Assembly: GCF_003284585.1 (NCBI RefSeq)
Contig: NZ_QKRX01000022.1
Coordinates: 1-44,588 of the forward strand
Source: Nitrincola tibetensis
GTDB taxonomy: Bacteria > Pseudomonadota > Gammaproteobacteria > Pseudomonadales > Balneatricaceae
Direction: 5' to 3'
Length of the DNA: 44,588 nucleotides
Positions 30,403 through 38,880 of this stretch are shown piece after piece. The first letter of the stretch is position 1; each line of letters opens with the position of its first letter. A program made the translations under genes and the position numbers. The notes below the pieces were generated by a model. It was given only the letters and a program-made list of their open reading frames with translations, was not told where the DNA came from and made no database searches.

Positions 30403-30431
30403 CTCCACCAAAAACTTTCTAAGCTATGATT

Positions 30432-30457
30432 AAGAGCCGCTTTTTAGCGGCTCTTTG
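30432..30457 (+). terminator. rpoH terminator
   Basis: AAGAGCCGCT at 30432-30441 pairs with AGCGGCTCTT at 30446-30455 around TTTT. The following T-run is short. It lies 30 bases after the rpoH stop, immediately before the DUF423 gene. Confidence 0.8.
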
Positions 30458-30465
30458 GTATTCAA

Positions 30466-30840
30466 ATGTTAACTTCTAAATTGCTCGTTCTTATTGCTGC
30501 AATATCAGGTTTACTAGCCGTTGCTTTGGGTGCCTTTGGAGCTCATGCACTTAAGGCACAATTAGAGCCATCGATGATGTCAGTGTATCAAACATCGGTT
30601 CAGTATCATTTCTGGCACACCTTAGCTTTATTGGGTGTAGGTTTATATCATCAAGCGCGTCCAGGGCGTTTGAGTGCATGGAGCGGTGCTCTCATCATAG
30701 TGGGTATGCTATTGTTCAGCGGCAGCCTTTACTTAATGGCCATCTTGGACGTCCGTGCCTTGGGAATGATCACCCCTGTAGGTGGCGTCACGTTGATGGC
30801 AGGTTGGCTGGCATTGGCTCTTGCAGTTTGGCGCTCGTGA
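30466..30840 (+). CDS. DUF423 family inner-membrane protein (YgdD-like)
   Basis: A 124-residue protein with four predicted membrane helices. It opens with the family motif ISGLLAVALGAFGAHALKAQL and has a conserved TSVQYHFWHTLALL stretch and the closing ITPVGGVTLMAGWLALAL. The role of the family is unknown. The start lies only about 9 bases from the rpoH terminator stem. Confidence 0.85.
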   Translation: MLTSKLLVLIAAISGLLAVALGAFGAHALKAQLEPSMMSVYQTSVQYHFWHTLALLGVGLYHQARPGRLSAWSGALIIVGMLLFSGSLYLMAILDVRALGMITPVGGVTLMAGWLALALAVWRS

Positions 30841-30930
30841 TTCTGGTCGTCTTTCGTATCAGTCAGTATAATACCCAGCACTAACCCGTCTGTTTAATTC
30901 GCATTAAACAGCTTAACCGACGATAGGCCT

Positions 30931-31662
30931 ATGACTGATCAGCGCACAGAAATACCGGAATCCCCAGAAAACACACCTGTATCGAAACCCTTGCGGAGCA
31001 TTCGCAGCTTTGTTGTTCGTGCTGGGCGCATGACCGAAGGTCAAGAACGAGGGTTAAAAGATAACTGGCCAGCCTATGGTTTAGAGTTGGCCGATGGAAT
31101 GCTTAACTTTGAGCAGGTATATGGTCGAGAAGCACCGATTGTCTTGGAGATAGGGTTTGGGATGGGTGATTCGCTCCTCGAAATGGCGCGTCAAATGCCG
31201 GAGAAGAACTTTCTAGGAATCGAAGTTCATCCACCTGGCGTCGGGCGTTTGCTCGGCAGGCTGAATGAAGAAAAAATAACCAATGTACGTGTTTACTGCG
31301 ATGATGCTATCGAAGTGTTAGCGCAGTGCATTCCAGATCAAAGCCTGACCGCACTTCAGTTGTTTTTCCCAGATCCTTGGCCTAAAAAACGCCATAATAA
31401 GCGACGCATCGTTCAGTCTGAATTTGTGCAAAGTTTACGCACCAAATTGGTGCTAGGTGGTCATTTCCACATGGCAACCGATTGGCAGCCTTATGCGGAG
31501 CATATGATGGAGGTCATGAGTCAAGCGCAAGGGTATGAAAATGCTGCGGGTGAGGGAGAATATTCACCTCAACCTGACTGGCGTCCAGTGACCAAGTTTC
31601 AGCGCCGGGGTGAACGTTTAGGTCATGGTGTATGGGATCTAATCTTTAACCGTATCGCCTAA
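30931..31662 (+). CDS. trmB: tRNA (guanine-N7-)-methyltransferase
   Basis: Methylates G46 in the variable loop of many tRNAs. The 243-residue protein has the SAM-binding [27 protein letters not shown], and the catalytic family signature [17 protein letters not shown] polar N-terminal 25 residues precede the fold. The short leader contains a 9-bp hairpin (30890-30898 with 30903-30911). A strong terminator follows. Confidence 0.97.
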   Translation: MTDQRTEIPESPENTPVSKPLRSIRSFVVRAGRMTEGQERGLKDNWPAYGLELADGMLNFEQVYGREAPIVLEIGFGMGDSLLEMARQMPEKNFLGIEVHPPGVGRLLGRLNEEKITNVRVYCDDAIEVLAQCIPDQSLTALQLFFPDPWPKKRHNKRRIVQSEFVQSLRTKLVLGGHFHMATDWQPYAEHMMEVMSQAQGYENAAGEGEYSPQPDWRPVTKFQRRGERLGHGVWDLIFNRIA

Positions 31663-31673
31663 GTACAAGGATT

Positions 31674-31712
31674 AAAGCCATCAAACTATCCGTAATTGGC
31701 TTGATGGCTTTT
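31674..31712 (+). terminator. trmB terminator
   Basis: AAAGCCATCAA at 31674-31684 pairs with TTGATGGCTTT at 31701-31711, followed by a T. It separates trmB from the convergent spy-like gene. Confidence 0.85.
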
Positions 31713-31726
31713 GAATGTTCTGATGG

Positions 31727-32179
31727 TTAGCAGTTAGATCCTGCGTTTCGGCCCATTTTGCGTCCTTCACCGTCACCCTTCGCTTTGAAGTGTCCATTGC
31801 GTCCTTCGCCGCGCATTTGCTTCATTTGTTCTAATTGCTCAGGTGTTAATATTTGACCGAGCTGTTCCTGATGTTGCTGTCTTAGCGTTTCACGCGTACT
31901 TTGATGCTCATTGTGCATGGCTTTCATTTGCTCAGCTTGCTCGTCTGATAAGCTGAGTCGTGTTTTTAGTCGCTCAAGGCGCTCGTCTTGGCGAGCCTCG
32001 CGTTGAATGCTTTGTAAGTCTTTAAAGGCTTGTACTTGCTCTTCTGTCAAATTGAGTTGCTGTTGAAGCGTTTCAATTGAAGCCTGTCCACGCCCGAAAC
32101 TAGGATTGGCGACAGCGGCAACAGACATAGCACCTGCCATCAATAGCACTAAACTTACAGATATGATTTTCGTATTCAT
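31727..32179 (-). CDS. Spy/CpxP-like periplasmic LTXXQ protein
   Basis: A 150-residue exported protein with three LTxxQ-type repeats (LTEEQ, LSDEQ, LTPEQ) in a Gln/Glu/Arg-rich helical body, the pattern of the periplasmic chaperone Spy and the Cpx inhibitor CpxP. ATG 32179 has AAGGAG upstream and gives a clean signal peptide (MNTKIISVSLVLLMAGAMSVAAVA). It diverges from the cpxR-like gene, with a CpxR box between them, so it is probably induced by envelope stress and may feed back on the sensor. Spy and CpxP cannot be told apart here. Confidence 0.85.
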   Translation of the reverse strand: MNTKIISVSLVLLMAGAMSVAAVANPSFGRGQASIETLQQQLNLTEEQVQAFKDLQSIQREARQDERLERLKTRLSLSDEQAEQMKAMHNEHQSTRETLRQQHQEQLGQILTPEQLEQMKQMRGEGRNGHFKAKGDGEGRKMGRNAGSNC

Positions 32180-32207
32180 GATGTGTCTCCTTTGTTTTGA
32201 TGTGTTC

Positions 32208-32213
32208 ATTATG
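32208..32213 (-). promoter_or_regulatory. candidate -10 of the spy-like gene
   Basis: CATAAT on the minus strand, with no recognisable -35. The CpxR box centre would be roughly 50 bases upstream of the transcription start, a usual activator position. Confidence 0.35.
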
Positions 32214-32246
32214 GACAATCACTCTGCAAAGTAGGGTGAGGACAGC

Positions 32247-32261
32247 GTAAAGTTTGGTAAA
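32247..32261 (+). promoter_or_regulatory. CpxR box between spy-like gene and cpxR
   Basis: GTAAA-GTTTG-GTAAA matches the CpxR consensus GTAAA-N5-GTAAA exactly. On the plus strand it overlaps the -35 region of a candidate promoter with TATAAA at 32270-32275, so CpxR could control both its own operon and the divergent periplasmic gene. Confidence 0.8.
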
Positions 32262-32314
32262 GCTTGTTTTATAAATATCAGGACCTTTTATGATGTACTC
32301 AAGAGGAGAGACGA

Positions 32315-33022
32315 ATGAGTGAAGAACGATTACTGCTGATTGATGATGATGTAGAACTCTGCGAGTTACTAAGTGACTATTTAAAACACGAAGGTTATCA
32401 GGTGGAGGCGGTTTACTCTGTTGATCAAGCTTTGCAATGTTTGAACGATGGGCCTGCCTACGACCTACTCATATTGGATGTGATGATGCCTGGCCGTACG
32501 GGTTTAGAGCTGTTACAAGAGTTGCGGCCACGTGTGTTAACCCCCGTGATTATGCTAACGGGGCGTGGACAAGAAATTGACAAAATTCTGGGTTTAGAAA
32601 TGGGCGCTGATGATTACATGGCAAAGCCTTGTAATCCTCGTGAACTGCTGGCGCGGATCCGAGCCGTGTTACGAAGAGGGCAATATGTTGCGGTTGCCAA
32701 CCAATCCCCAACTTCGGCCATTATTTCGTTGCATGGTATTGAATTAGATGCTGGGCGCCGAAGTGTTGCAGTTCAAGGTGAACCTATTGAGTTGACCAGT
32801 GCTGAATTTAATGTCTTGTATGAATTAATGAAGCAAGCTGGTGTTGTGTTATCGAAAGAGTTGCTGACCGAAAAAGTGCTGCATCGAAAACTAACGGCCT
32901 ATGATCGGGCACTGGATGTCCATGTTAGCCGTGTTCGGCAAAAGCTGGCGCTGAGTTTAGGAGGGGATGTTGAACTAATAAAGACCATTCGTGGGCAGGG
33001 GTATTTGTTTGTTAAGGAGTAG
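32315..33022 (+). CDS. cpxR: CpxR-like response regulator (OmpR family)
   Basis: A 235-residue response regulator. The receiver domain (1-120) has the acidic pocket IDDD, phosphoacceptor Asp55 (LLILDVMMPG), Thr in MLTGRG and Lys104 in MAKPCNPREL. The winged-helix domain follows (LTSAEFNVLYELMKQAGVVLSKELLTEKVLHRKLTAYDRALDVHVSRVRQKL), close to E. coli CpxR in wording, including RKLTxxDRAxDxH. Transcribed with the kinase 3 bases downstream, divergent from the spy-like gene and preceded by a CpxR box. Confidence 0.9.
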   Translation: MSEERLLLIDDDVELCELLSDYLKHEGYQVEAVYSVDQALQCLNDGPAYDLLILDVMMPGRTGLELLQELRPRVLTPVIMLTGRGQEIDKILGLEMGADDYMAKPCNPRELLARIRAVLRRGQYVAVANQSPTSAIISLHGIELDAGRRSVAVQGEPIELTSAEFNVLYELMKQAGVVLSKELLTEKVLHRKLTAYDRALDVHVSRVRQKLALSLGGDVELIKTIRGQGYLFVKE

Positions 33023-33025
33023 AGC

Positions 33026-34321
33026 ATGAGGTGGTATCAGCATCTTTTTTGGAGGATATTTGCCGCGACTTGGTTGGTTAGTACCTTGCTGATGGGTGGT
33101 TTAACCTATGGTTTGTTGACCCTTAGTGAAGAGCGCCATTGGCAAGACATGCTGCATACGCGTGCCACATCTGAAGCGCAATTTATCATTGAACGTTATG
33201 AGGATGGACTTTTATTTCTCAATGATACCCGCCATACACGCGGTCGTCCTTCTCGGATATCTGTCCAGGTAACTGATTTAACAAACAATAAAGAACTGAT
33301 CTCTTTCCGACGCCACTTGCCGCCAGAGGCGATCCTTAGTTTTACAATGGATGCTGATTCGGGGAAGCGCTATTTAGTTGAGATCCCAATTCCTCAGGAG
33401 CGATTCCATTTAGTTCGGATGCTACGCTTCACACTTTCTATACAGATGATATCCGTTATGCTGGTGGCAGGACTTATGGCACTTTTGCTAAGTGTCTGGA
33501 TCGTAAGGCCCATTAATCAATTGCGGCAGCATGCACGAAATTTATACGATCAGCAGAATTTAAGCAGTCGTGCAAAGGGGCGCTTAAGTCGCCGTACTGA
33601 TGAAATAGGTGAACTGGCAAGAGAGTTTAACCGGATGGCCGATTATGTTGAAAACACACTGACGGATAGGGAGCGTTTGCTACAAGATGTATCTCATGAA
33701 CTTAGAGCCCCCTTAGCTCGGTTACAGATGGCAGCAGGGTTGGTAGAGCAGTCGGTTGGACAGGAGAGCAAATCCTTACTGCGCATCAATAAAGAGTGTG
33801 ATTACATGAGCCGTTTAATTGACGAGATTCTGTCATTTTCTCGAATGGGGAGCGAAACACTCTATGAGCCTCCTTATGCGTTGCAAGTGCTATTGGAACA
33901 ACTGCTCCAAGATGTACAGCTATTAAAGCAAGAGCGTCGGTTGTTGATTTCAGCTCCGTCTGAAGTGATTATGTGCACCTATCGAAAAGATTTACTCCTA
34001 CGGATGCTCAGTAATGCGTTGGTGAATGCTCTGAAATACACCGCAGTAGATGGTGAAATTGAATTGAGGATTGAGATTGATGGAGGAAAGTTGCATTTCC
34101 TGCTGCTCGATAATGGCCCAGGCGTCGATGAGGAGATGTTAGAGACCTTGATTGAACCTTTTGTTAGAGGAAAAACCTCGGGAGTATCGGACGGATACGG
34201 GCTGGGCTTGAGTATTATAAAAAGAGGTGCCGAGTGCTTTGGTGGGGAGCTTAATATAGCTAATCGAGCAGAAGGGGGGTTTTCTTTAGAAATTACGCTG
34301 CCATTTGATCCAATCAGTTAA
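33026..34321 (+). CDS. cpxA: CpxA-like sensor histidine kinase
   Basis: A 431-residue inner-membrane kinase with two membrane helices (about 10-33 and 138-160) enclosing a periplasmic domain of about 100 residues, then a HAMP domain (RPINQLRQHARNL...), an H-box DVSHELRAPLARL with His224, an N-box (MLSNALVNALKYT) and G-boxes (DNGPGVDEEML, GYGLGLSIIKR). The periplasmic domain is shorter than in E. coli CpxA. It follows cpxR by 3 bases. The signal is inferred to be envelope protein misfolding from the spy-like neighbour. Confidence 0.87.
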   Translation: MRWYQHLFWRIFAATWLVSTLLMGGLTYGLLTLSEERHWQDMLHTRATSEAQFIIERYEDGLLFLNDTRHTRGRPSRISVQVTDLTNNKELISFRRHLPPEAILSFTMDADSGKRYLVEIPIPQERFHLVRMLRFTLSIQMISVMLVAGLMALLLSVWIVRPINQLRQHARNLYDQQNLSSRAKGRLSRRTDEIGELAREFNRMADYVENTLTDRERLLQDVSHELRAPLARLQMAAGLVEQSVGQESKSLLRINKECDYMSRLIDEILSFSRMGSETLYEPPYALQVLLEQLLQDVQLLKQERRLLISAPSEVIMCTYRKDLLLRMLSNALVNALKYTAVDGEIELRIEIDGGKLHFLLLDNGPGVDEEMLETLIEPFVRGKTSGVSDGYGLGLSIIKRGAECFGGELNIANRAEGGFSLEITLPFDPIS

Positions 34322-34432
34322 ACATGTTGATAAAAAGGGTGTAAGTTAGGGATTACATGGGAGTTGTTTTTATAAATAATAATTAAATCAGTTATTTATA
34401 TCGGTTTCGTAAAAGGCTTTACTCTGTGGATA

Positions 34433-34461
34433 AGTCTGATGCAGACGTTCTGCATCAGACT
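34433..34461. other. perfect 13-bp hairpin between convergent cpxA and glnK genes
   Basis: AGTCTGATGCAGA at 34433-34445 pairs without mismatch with TCTGCATCAGACT at 34449-34461 around a three-base loop. No T-tract follows on either strand, so it is not a standard intrinsic terminator, but its place between two convergent gene ends suggests an end-of-transcript or RNA-stability role. Confidence 0.55.
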
Positions 34462-34470
34462 CCGTCTAGA

Positions 34471-34818
<348 letters not shown>

Positions 34819-34972
34819 CTATAAATCCGGCCTGTGAGTTGGAAGCAGTGTCATAGCAATACCAAGGCAGTATTGATATCAGTATACCTTGAATCCTTGC
34901 GCTAAGCATTGCTGAATCGAGCGCAAAGCACAAGTACAAATGAGGCCTGCTCATACTTGATTAAAACGCAAT

Positions 34973-35001
34973 AAAAAAGGAGCTACGATGAGCTCCTTTT
35001 T
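34973..35001 (-). terminator. amtB terminator
   Basis: On the minus strand AAAAAGGAGCT-type arms (34974-34984 with 34991-35001) form an 11-bp stem ending in a run of T. It lies 15 bases beyond the amtB stop; the T-tracts on both sides could work in either direction. Confidence 0.9.
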
Positions 35002-35015
35002 ATCTAAGGTGTTAA

Positions 35016-36290
35016 TTACTTGCGAGTAGTTGCGAATTCTGGATAGGCTTCCATTCCGCACTCTGCAATATCGACGCCTTCGTATTCTTCTTCTTCAGTG
35101 ACACGGATACCCATGACCGCTTTCAGAATAACCCAGACGATCAAGCTAGCGATGAAGACCCAAGCAAAGATGGATACGATACCTAGAATCTGAGCACCAA
35201 AGGTCGCATCTTCGTTGGTCAGTGGGACGGCAAGCAGACCCCAGATACCAACAACACCGTGGACAGAGATGGCACCGACAGGATCATCGATTTTCAGCTT
35301 GTCTAAGGTGATGATTGAGAAGACCACGATGAGACCACCGACTGCACCAATTAAGGCCGCGCCTGGAGCTGATGGCGCCAGAGGTTCTGCTGTGATGGCA
35401 ACCAGGCCAGCCAGCGCACCGTTAAGCGCCATGGTCAGATCTGCTTTTTTGAACCACAGGCGAGCAAAGATAAGGGCTGCAATCACACCACCTGCAGCGG
35501 CTGCGTTGGTGTTGACGAATACTTGAGCTACGTTGTTGGCTGAATCAACATCAGACATTTTTAGCTCAGAGCCGCCGTTGAAACCGAACCAGCCCAACCA
35601 AAGTATGAAGGTACCTAGCGTTGCCAGTGGCATATTTGCCCCAGGAATCGCATTGATTTGACCGTCTTTGCCATACTTGCCTTTACGTGCGCCCAGTACT
35701 AACACACCCGCTAATGCTGCTGCTGCACCCGCCATGTGAACGATACCTGAGCCTGCAAAGTCAGAGAAACCTGCTTCACTCAAGAAGCCGCCGCCCCAAG
35801 TCCAGTAACCACTAACAGGGTAGATAAAGCCTGTCATCACGACAGCGAAGGCAAGGAAGGCCCAGAGTTTCATACGCTCAGCAACAGCGCCTGATACAAT
35901 TGACATACAGGTTGCAACGAAGACCACTTGGAAGAAGTAATCAGAGCGAGCTGAGTAGTATGGCGCATCTTCATCACCAGACAGGACGTCAGCGACGCTG
36001 TTTTCATCACCAATTAAACCGCCCAGACTTGGGAATATGCCGCCTGCATCAGAGCTGTACATGATGTAGTAACCACATATCAGATACATAGTGCATGCAA
36101 TGGCATAAAGTGCGACGTTTTTAGTCAGGATTTCTGTGGTGTTTTTAGCACGTACCAAGCCTGCTTCGAGCATGGCAAAGCCAGCGGCCATCCACATCAC
36201 CAAAGCACCACAAATTAGGAAATAAAACGTATCTATAGCATAGGCAAGGTGTCTAACCTCGTCCGCGGTGGCGAGAATCATCTCTTCCAT
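35016..36290 (-). CDS. amtB: ammonium transporter AmtB
   Basis: An inner-membrane ammonium channel of 424 residues with about 11 membrane helices. The conserved pore histidines are seen in GSGIVHMAGAAAAL and GAISVHGVVGIWGLLAVPL, and the family signature DFAGSGIVHMAGAAAALAG is intact. There is no cleavable signal peptide as obvious as in E. coli AmtB; the first helix begins near residue 20. The C-terminal cytoplasmic tail (VTEEEEYEGVDIAECGMEAYPEF) carries the conserved P-II contact region. It follows the P-II gene glnK by 39 bases and should be co-transcribed from the sigma-54 promoter. Confidence 0.97.
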   Translation of the reverse strand: MEEMILATADEVRHLAYAIDTFYFLICGALVMWMAAGFAMLEAGLVRAKNTTEILTKNVALYAIACTMYLICGYYIMYSSDAGGIFPSLGGLIGDENSVADVLSGDEDAPYYSARSDYFFQVVFVATCMSIVSGAVAERMKLWAFLAFAVVMTGFIYPVSGYWTWGGGFLSEAGFSDFAGSGIVHMAGAAAALAGVLVLGARKGKYGKDGQINAIPGANMPLATLGTFILWLGWFGFNGGSELKMSDVDSANNVAQVFVNTNAAAAGGVIAALIFARLWFKKADLTMALNGALAGLVAITAEPLAPSAPGAALIGAVGGLIVVFSIITLDKLKIDDPVGAISVHGVVGIWGLLAVPLTNEDATFGAQILGIVSIFAWVFIASLIVWVILKAVMGIRVTEEEEYEGVDIAECGMEAYPEFATTRK

Positions 36291-36329
36291 CGTTTAGCCC
36301 TCCATCAGGCGAAAAGTGAAAAAATCGTA

Positions 36330-36797
<468 letters not shown>

Positions 36798-36870
36798 CTA
36801 TTTAAGTGTCATTGGTGCTCAATAGGTGCTCGAATTAAAGCATCATAAATGTTCAGTCGTATGATTTAGG

Positions 36871-36887
36871 TGCACTCAAATCGTGCA
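36871..36887. promoter_or_regulatory. NtrC-type binding site 1
   Basis: TGCACTCAAATCGTGCA matches the NtrC palindrome TGCACY-N5-RGTGCA at all but one position. It is about 130 bases upstream of the expected transcription start. Confidence 0.75.
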
Positions 36888-36904
36888 CGCACCCAAATGG
36901 TGCA
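36888..36904. promoter_or_regulatory. NtrC-type binding site 2
   Basis: CGCACCCAAATGGTGCA matches the NtrC palindrome at all but the first base and directly abuts site 1. Two tandem sites are the usual enhancer form for NtrC, though here the centre-to-centre distance is only 17 bases. Confidence 0.75.
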
Positions 36905-37043
36905 ATGGTGGCGGAGTTATCATTGAGATGACTGGAAAAGGGTGTGTTTAGATGCAGGCTTACGTAAGTTGAGGTAAGCTATGTTGACTTATTCATGGGC
37001 CATCTAGTTTAGTCGGTAGTAGGCCAATCATTGGAGCAATGTC

Positions 37044-37337
37044 ATGATTCATCAAAAACTGGCGGAAGGGTTCTCAGAGCAGCTGAGTCAATTCTTGAAT
37101 GGCGCTAAAGAGTTACCGGGTCAAAAAGAGCTGCAGCAGCAAATGAATACTCTGCTACAGGGTACGTTTAACCGACTCGATCTTGTCACTCGAGATGAAT
37201 TTGACGTGCAGAAAGCCGTTTTACTCAGAACGCGCGAAAAGCTCGAAGCGCTGGAAGATAAGGTTGCTCAATTAGAAATGCGTTTGGACATTGCTCATCA
37301 AGCTTCGCAGAGCGGGTCGTCTACTACAGAAAGCTAG
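37044..37337 (+). CDS. ubiK: ubiquinone biosynthesis accessory factor UbiK (BMFP/YqiC)
   Basis: A 97-residue BMFP-domain protein that in E. coli works with UbiJ in the ubiquinone synthesis complex. The N-terminal amphipathic helix (FSEQLSQFL) and the C-terminal coiled coil with the signature LVTRDEFDVQKAVLLRTREKLEALEDKVAQLE are clear. A possible promoter has TTGACT at 36984-36989 and TTTAGT at 37008-37013. It precedes comM by 31 bases, a frequent arrangement. Confidence 0.9.
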   Translation: MIHQKLAEGFSEQLSQFLNGAKELPGQKELQQQMNTLLQGTFNRLDLVTRDEFDVQKAVLLRTREKLEALEDKVAQLEMRLDIAHQASQSGSSTTES

Positions 37338-37368
37338 GTTTTCGCTTCATCAGCCAAGGAAGGTTATT

Positions 37369-38880
37369 ATGTCATTAGCGGTTTTATTTAGCCGTGCTCA
37401 AGTGGGAATTGAGTCGCCTCAAGTTGTGGTTGAAGTTCACCTCTCTGGTGGACTTCCCTCCCTATCTATCGTCGGGTTGCCTGAAACAGCCGTCAAAGAA
37501 AGTAAGGAACGTGTACGAAGTGCGCTTTTAACGGCAGGCTTTGAGTTTCCTCAGCGTCGGATTACCATTAATTTAGCCCCCGCTGACTTACCCAAAGAGG
37601 GCGGTCGTTATGATTTAGCGATTGCGATTGGTATTTTACAAGCGTCGGGTCAGTTAAAGTGCAAATCGCTCGATCAATACGAAATGATTGCTGAACTTTC
37701 CTTATCTGGCGAAGTACGTGCTATTCGAGGCGCTCTGCCTGCATCCGTTGCCTGTGGGAAGGTGAAACGGAGCCTTATCCTGCCAGAGGCCTGTGCGCAG
37801 GAGGCGCGCTTGATTGGTGATACCTGCGTCTTGCCTGCAAAACACTTGTTGCAAGTGTTTGCTCACTTACAGGGCAAACAACTGATTGAGCCTTATGTTC
37901 CCTTGCCTGTTAACCTTAGCTTGACGACGGCTCCAGATATGGCTGAAGTAAAAGGCCAGTTGCAAGCGCGTCGAGCTTTAGAAGTCGCTGCAGCAGGTGA
38001 GCATAATATTTTATTCACTGGACCGCCTGGCAGTGGTAAAAGCTTATTGGCATCTTGTTTGCCCGGTATTCTGCCAGAGTTAACGATGGATGAGCGCTTA
38101 GAAGTCGCCGCGATTCATTCTATCGCGGGTCACAGTGTAGATGCCGCATGTGCGGGGATTCGCCCTTTCCGTAACCCACATCACACGGCCTCGGCCGTTG
38201 CTTTAGTCGGCGGAGGTTCTCATCCACGACCGGGTGAAATTTCATTGGCCAATAAAGGCATCTTGTTTTTAGATGAACTGCCTGAGTTTCCCCGCCGGGT
38301 GCTGGATGTATTGCGAGAGCCAATTGAAACGGGCTCTATTATGATATCGCGTGCCACGCGACAGGTTTGTTTTCCAGCCTCCTTTCAGTTGGTGGCTGCT
38401 ATGAATCCCTGTACCTGTGGCTATGCAAAAGATGGAACGGATCGTTGTGCCTGTTCGCCTGATCAAGTTCGACGCTATCAAGGGCGAGTCTCTGGGCCCT
38501 TGCTTGATCGTATCGACATACAGCTATGGGTGTCAGCCCTATCACCGGACACTTTGTTAAATCGTCAGTATCCAGCTGAATCAAGCGCTGATGTCCGTAG
38601 GCGAGTCGTTGCCGCCAGAGAGAAGCAGTTGAGCCGTCAGGGCTTTAGTAATCGCCACCTGAATGGTCGCTTGCTGGACCAACATTGCTCGCTGGCAGAT
38701 GATGGCCAAGGACTACTGACAGCGGCAATGAAAAACTTTTCATTATCCGCACGGGGCTGTCACCGCGTCTTGCGCGTTGCAAGAACCTTGGCGGATCTAG
38801 CAGGTGACGAGCAAGTGCAGACAATGCACCTGCTTGAGGCCTTGGCGTTTAGAGGGCAGTTGCAGCCGATTGCTGATTAA
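37369..38880 (+). CDS. comM: ComM/YifB-family AAA+ helicase
   Basis: A 503-residue AAA+ protein. In naturally competent bacteria ComM is a branch-migration helicase that helps integrate DNA during transformation. ATG 37369 has AAGGAAG upstream and gives the standard opening MSLAVLFSRAQVGIESPQVVVEVHL. It has a Lon-like N-terminal domain (about 1-170), Walker A GPPGSGKSLLA, Walker B ILFLDELPEF and a four-cysteine insertion (PCTCGY ... RCACS). It overlaps the convergent GGDEF/EAL gene by 32 bases. Confidence 0.95.
   Translation: MSLAVLFSRAQVGIESPQVVVEVHLSGGLPSLSIVGLPETAVKESKERVRSALLTAGFEFPQRRITINLAPADLPKEGGRYDLAIAIGILQASGQLKCKSLDQYEMIAELSLSGEVRAIRGALPASVACGKVKRSLILPEACAQEARLIGDTCVLPAKHLLQVFAHLQGKQLIEPYVPLPVNLSLTTAPDMAEVKGQLQARRALEVAAAGEHNILFTGPPGSGKSLLASCLPGILPELTMDERLEVAAIHSIAGHSVDAACAGIRPFRNPHHTASAVALVGGGSHPRPGEISLANKGILFLDELPEFPRRVLDVLREPIETGSIMISRATRQVCFPASFQLVAAMNPCTCGYAKDGTDRCACSPDQVRRYQGRVSGPLLDRIDIQLWVSALSPDTLLNRQYPAESSADVRRRVVAAREKQLSRQGFSNRHLNGRLLDQHCSLADDGQGLLTAAMKNFSLSARGCHRVLRVARTLADLAGDEQVQTMHLLEALAFRGQLQPIAD

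Noticed and set aside
37291-37368. Longer ComM start overlapping ubiK
   Set aside because: The extra 26 residues are translated from the end of ubiK; the ATG at 37369 has a good ribosome-binding site and the family's usual opening.
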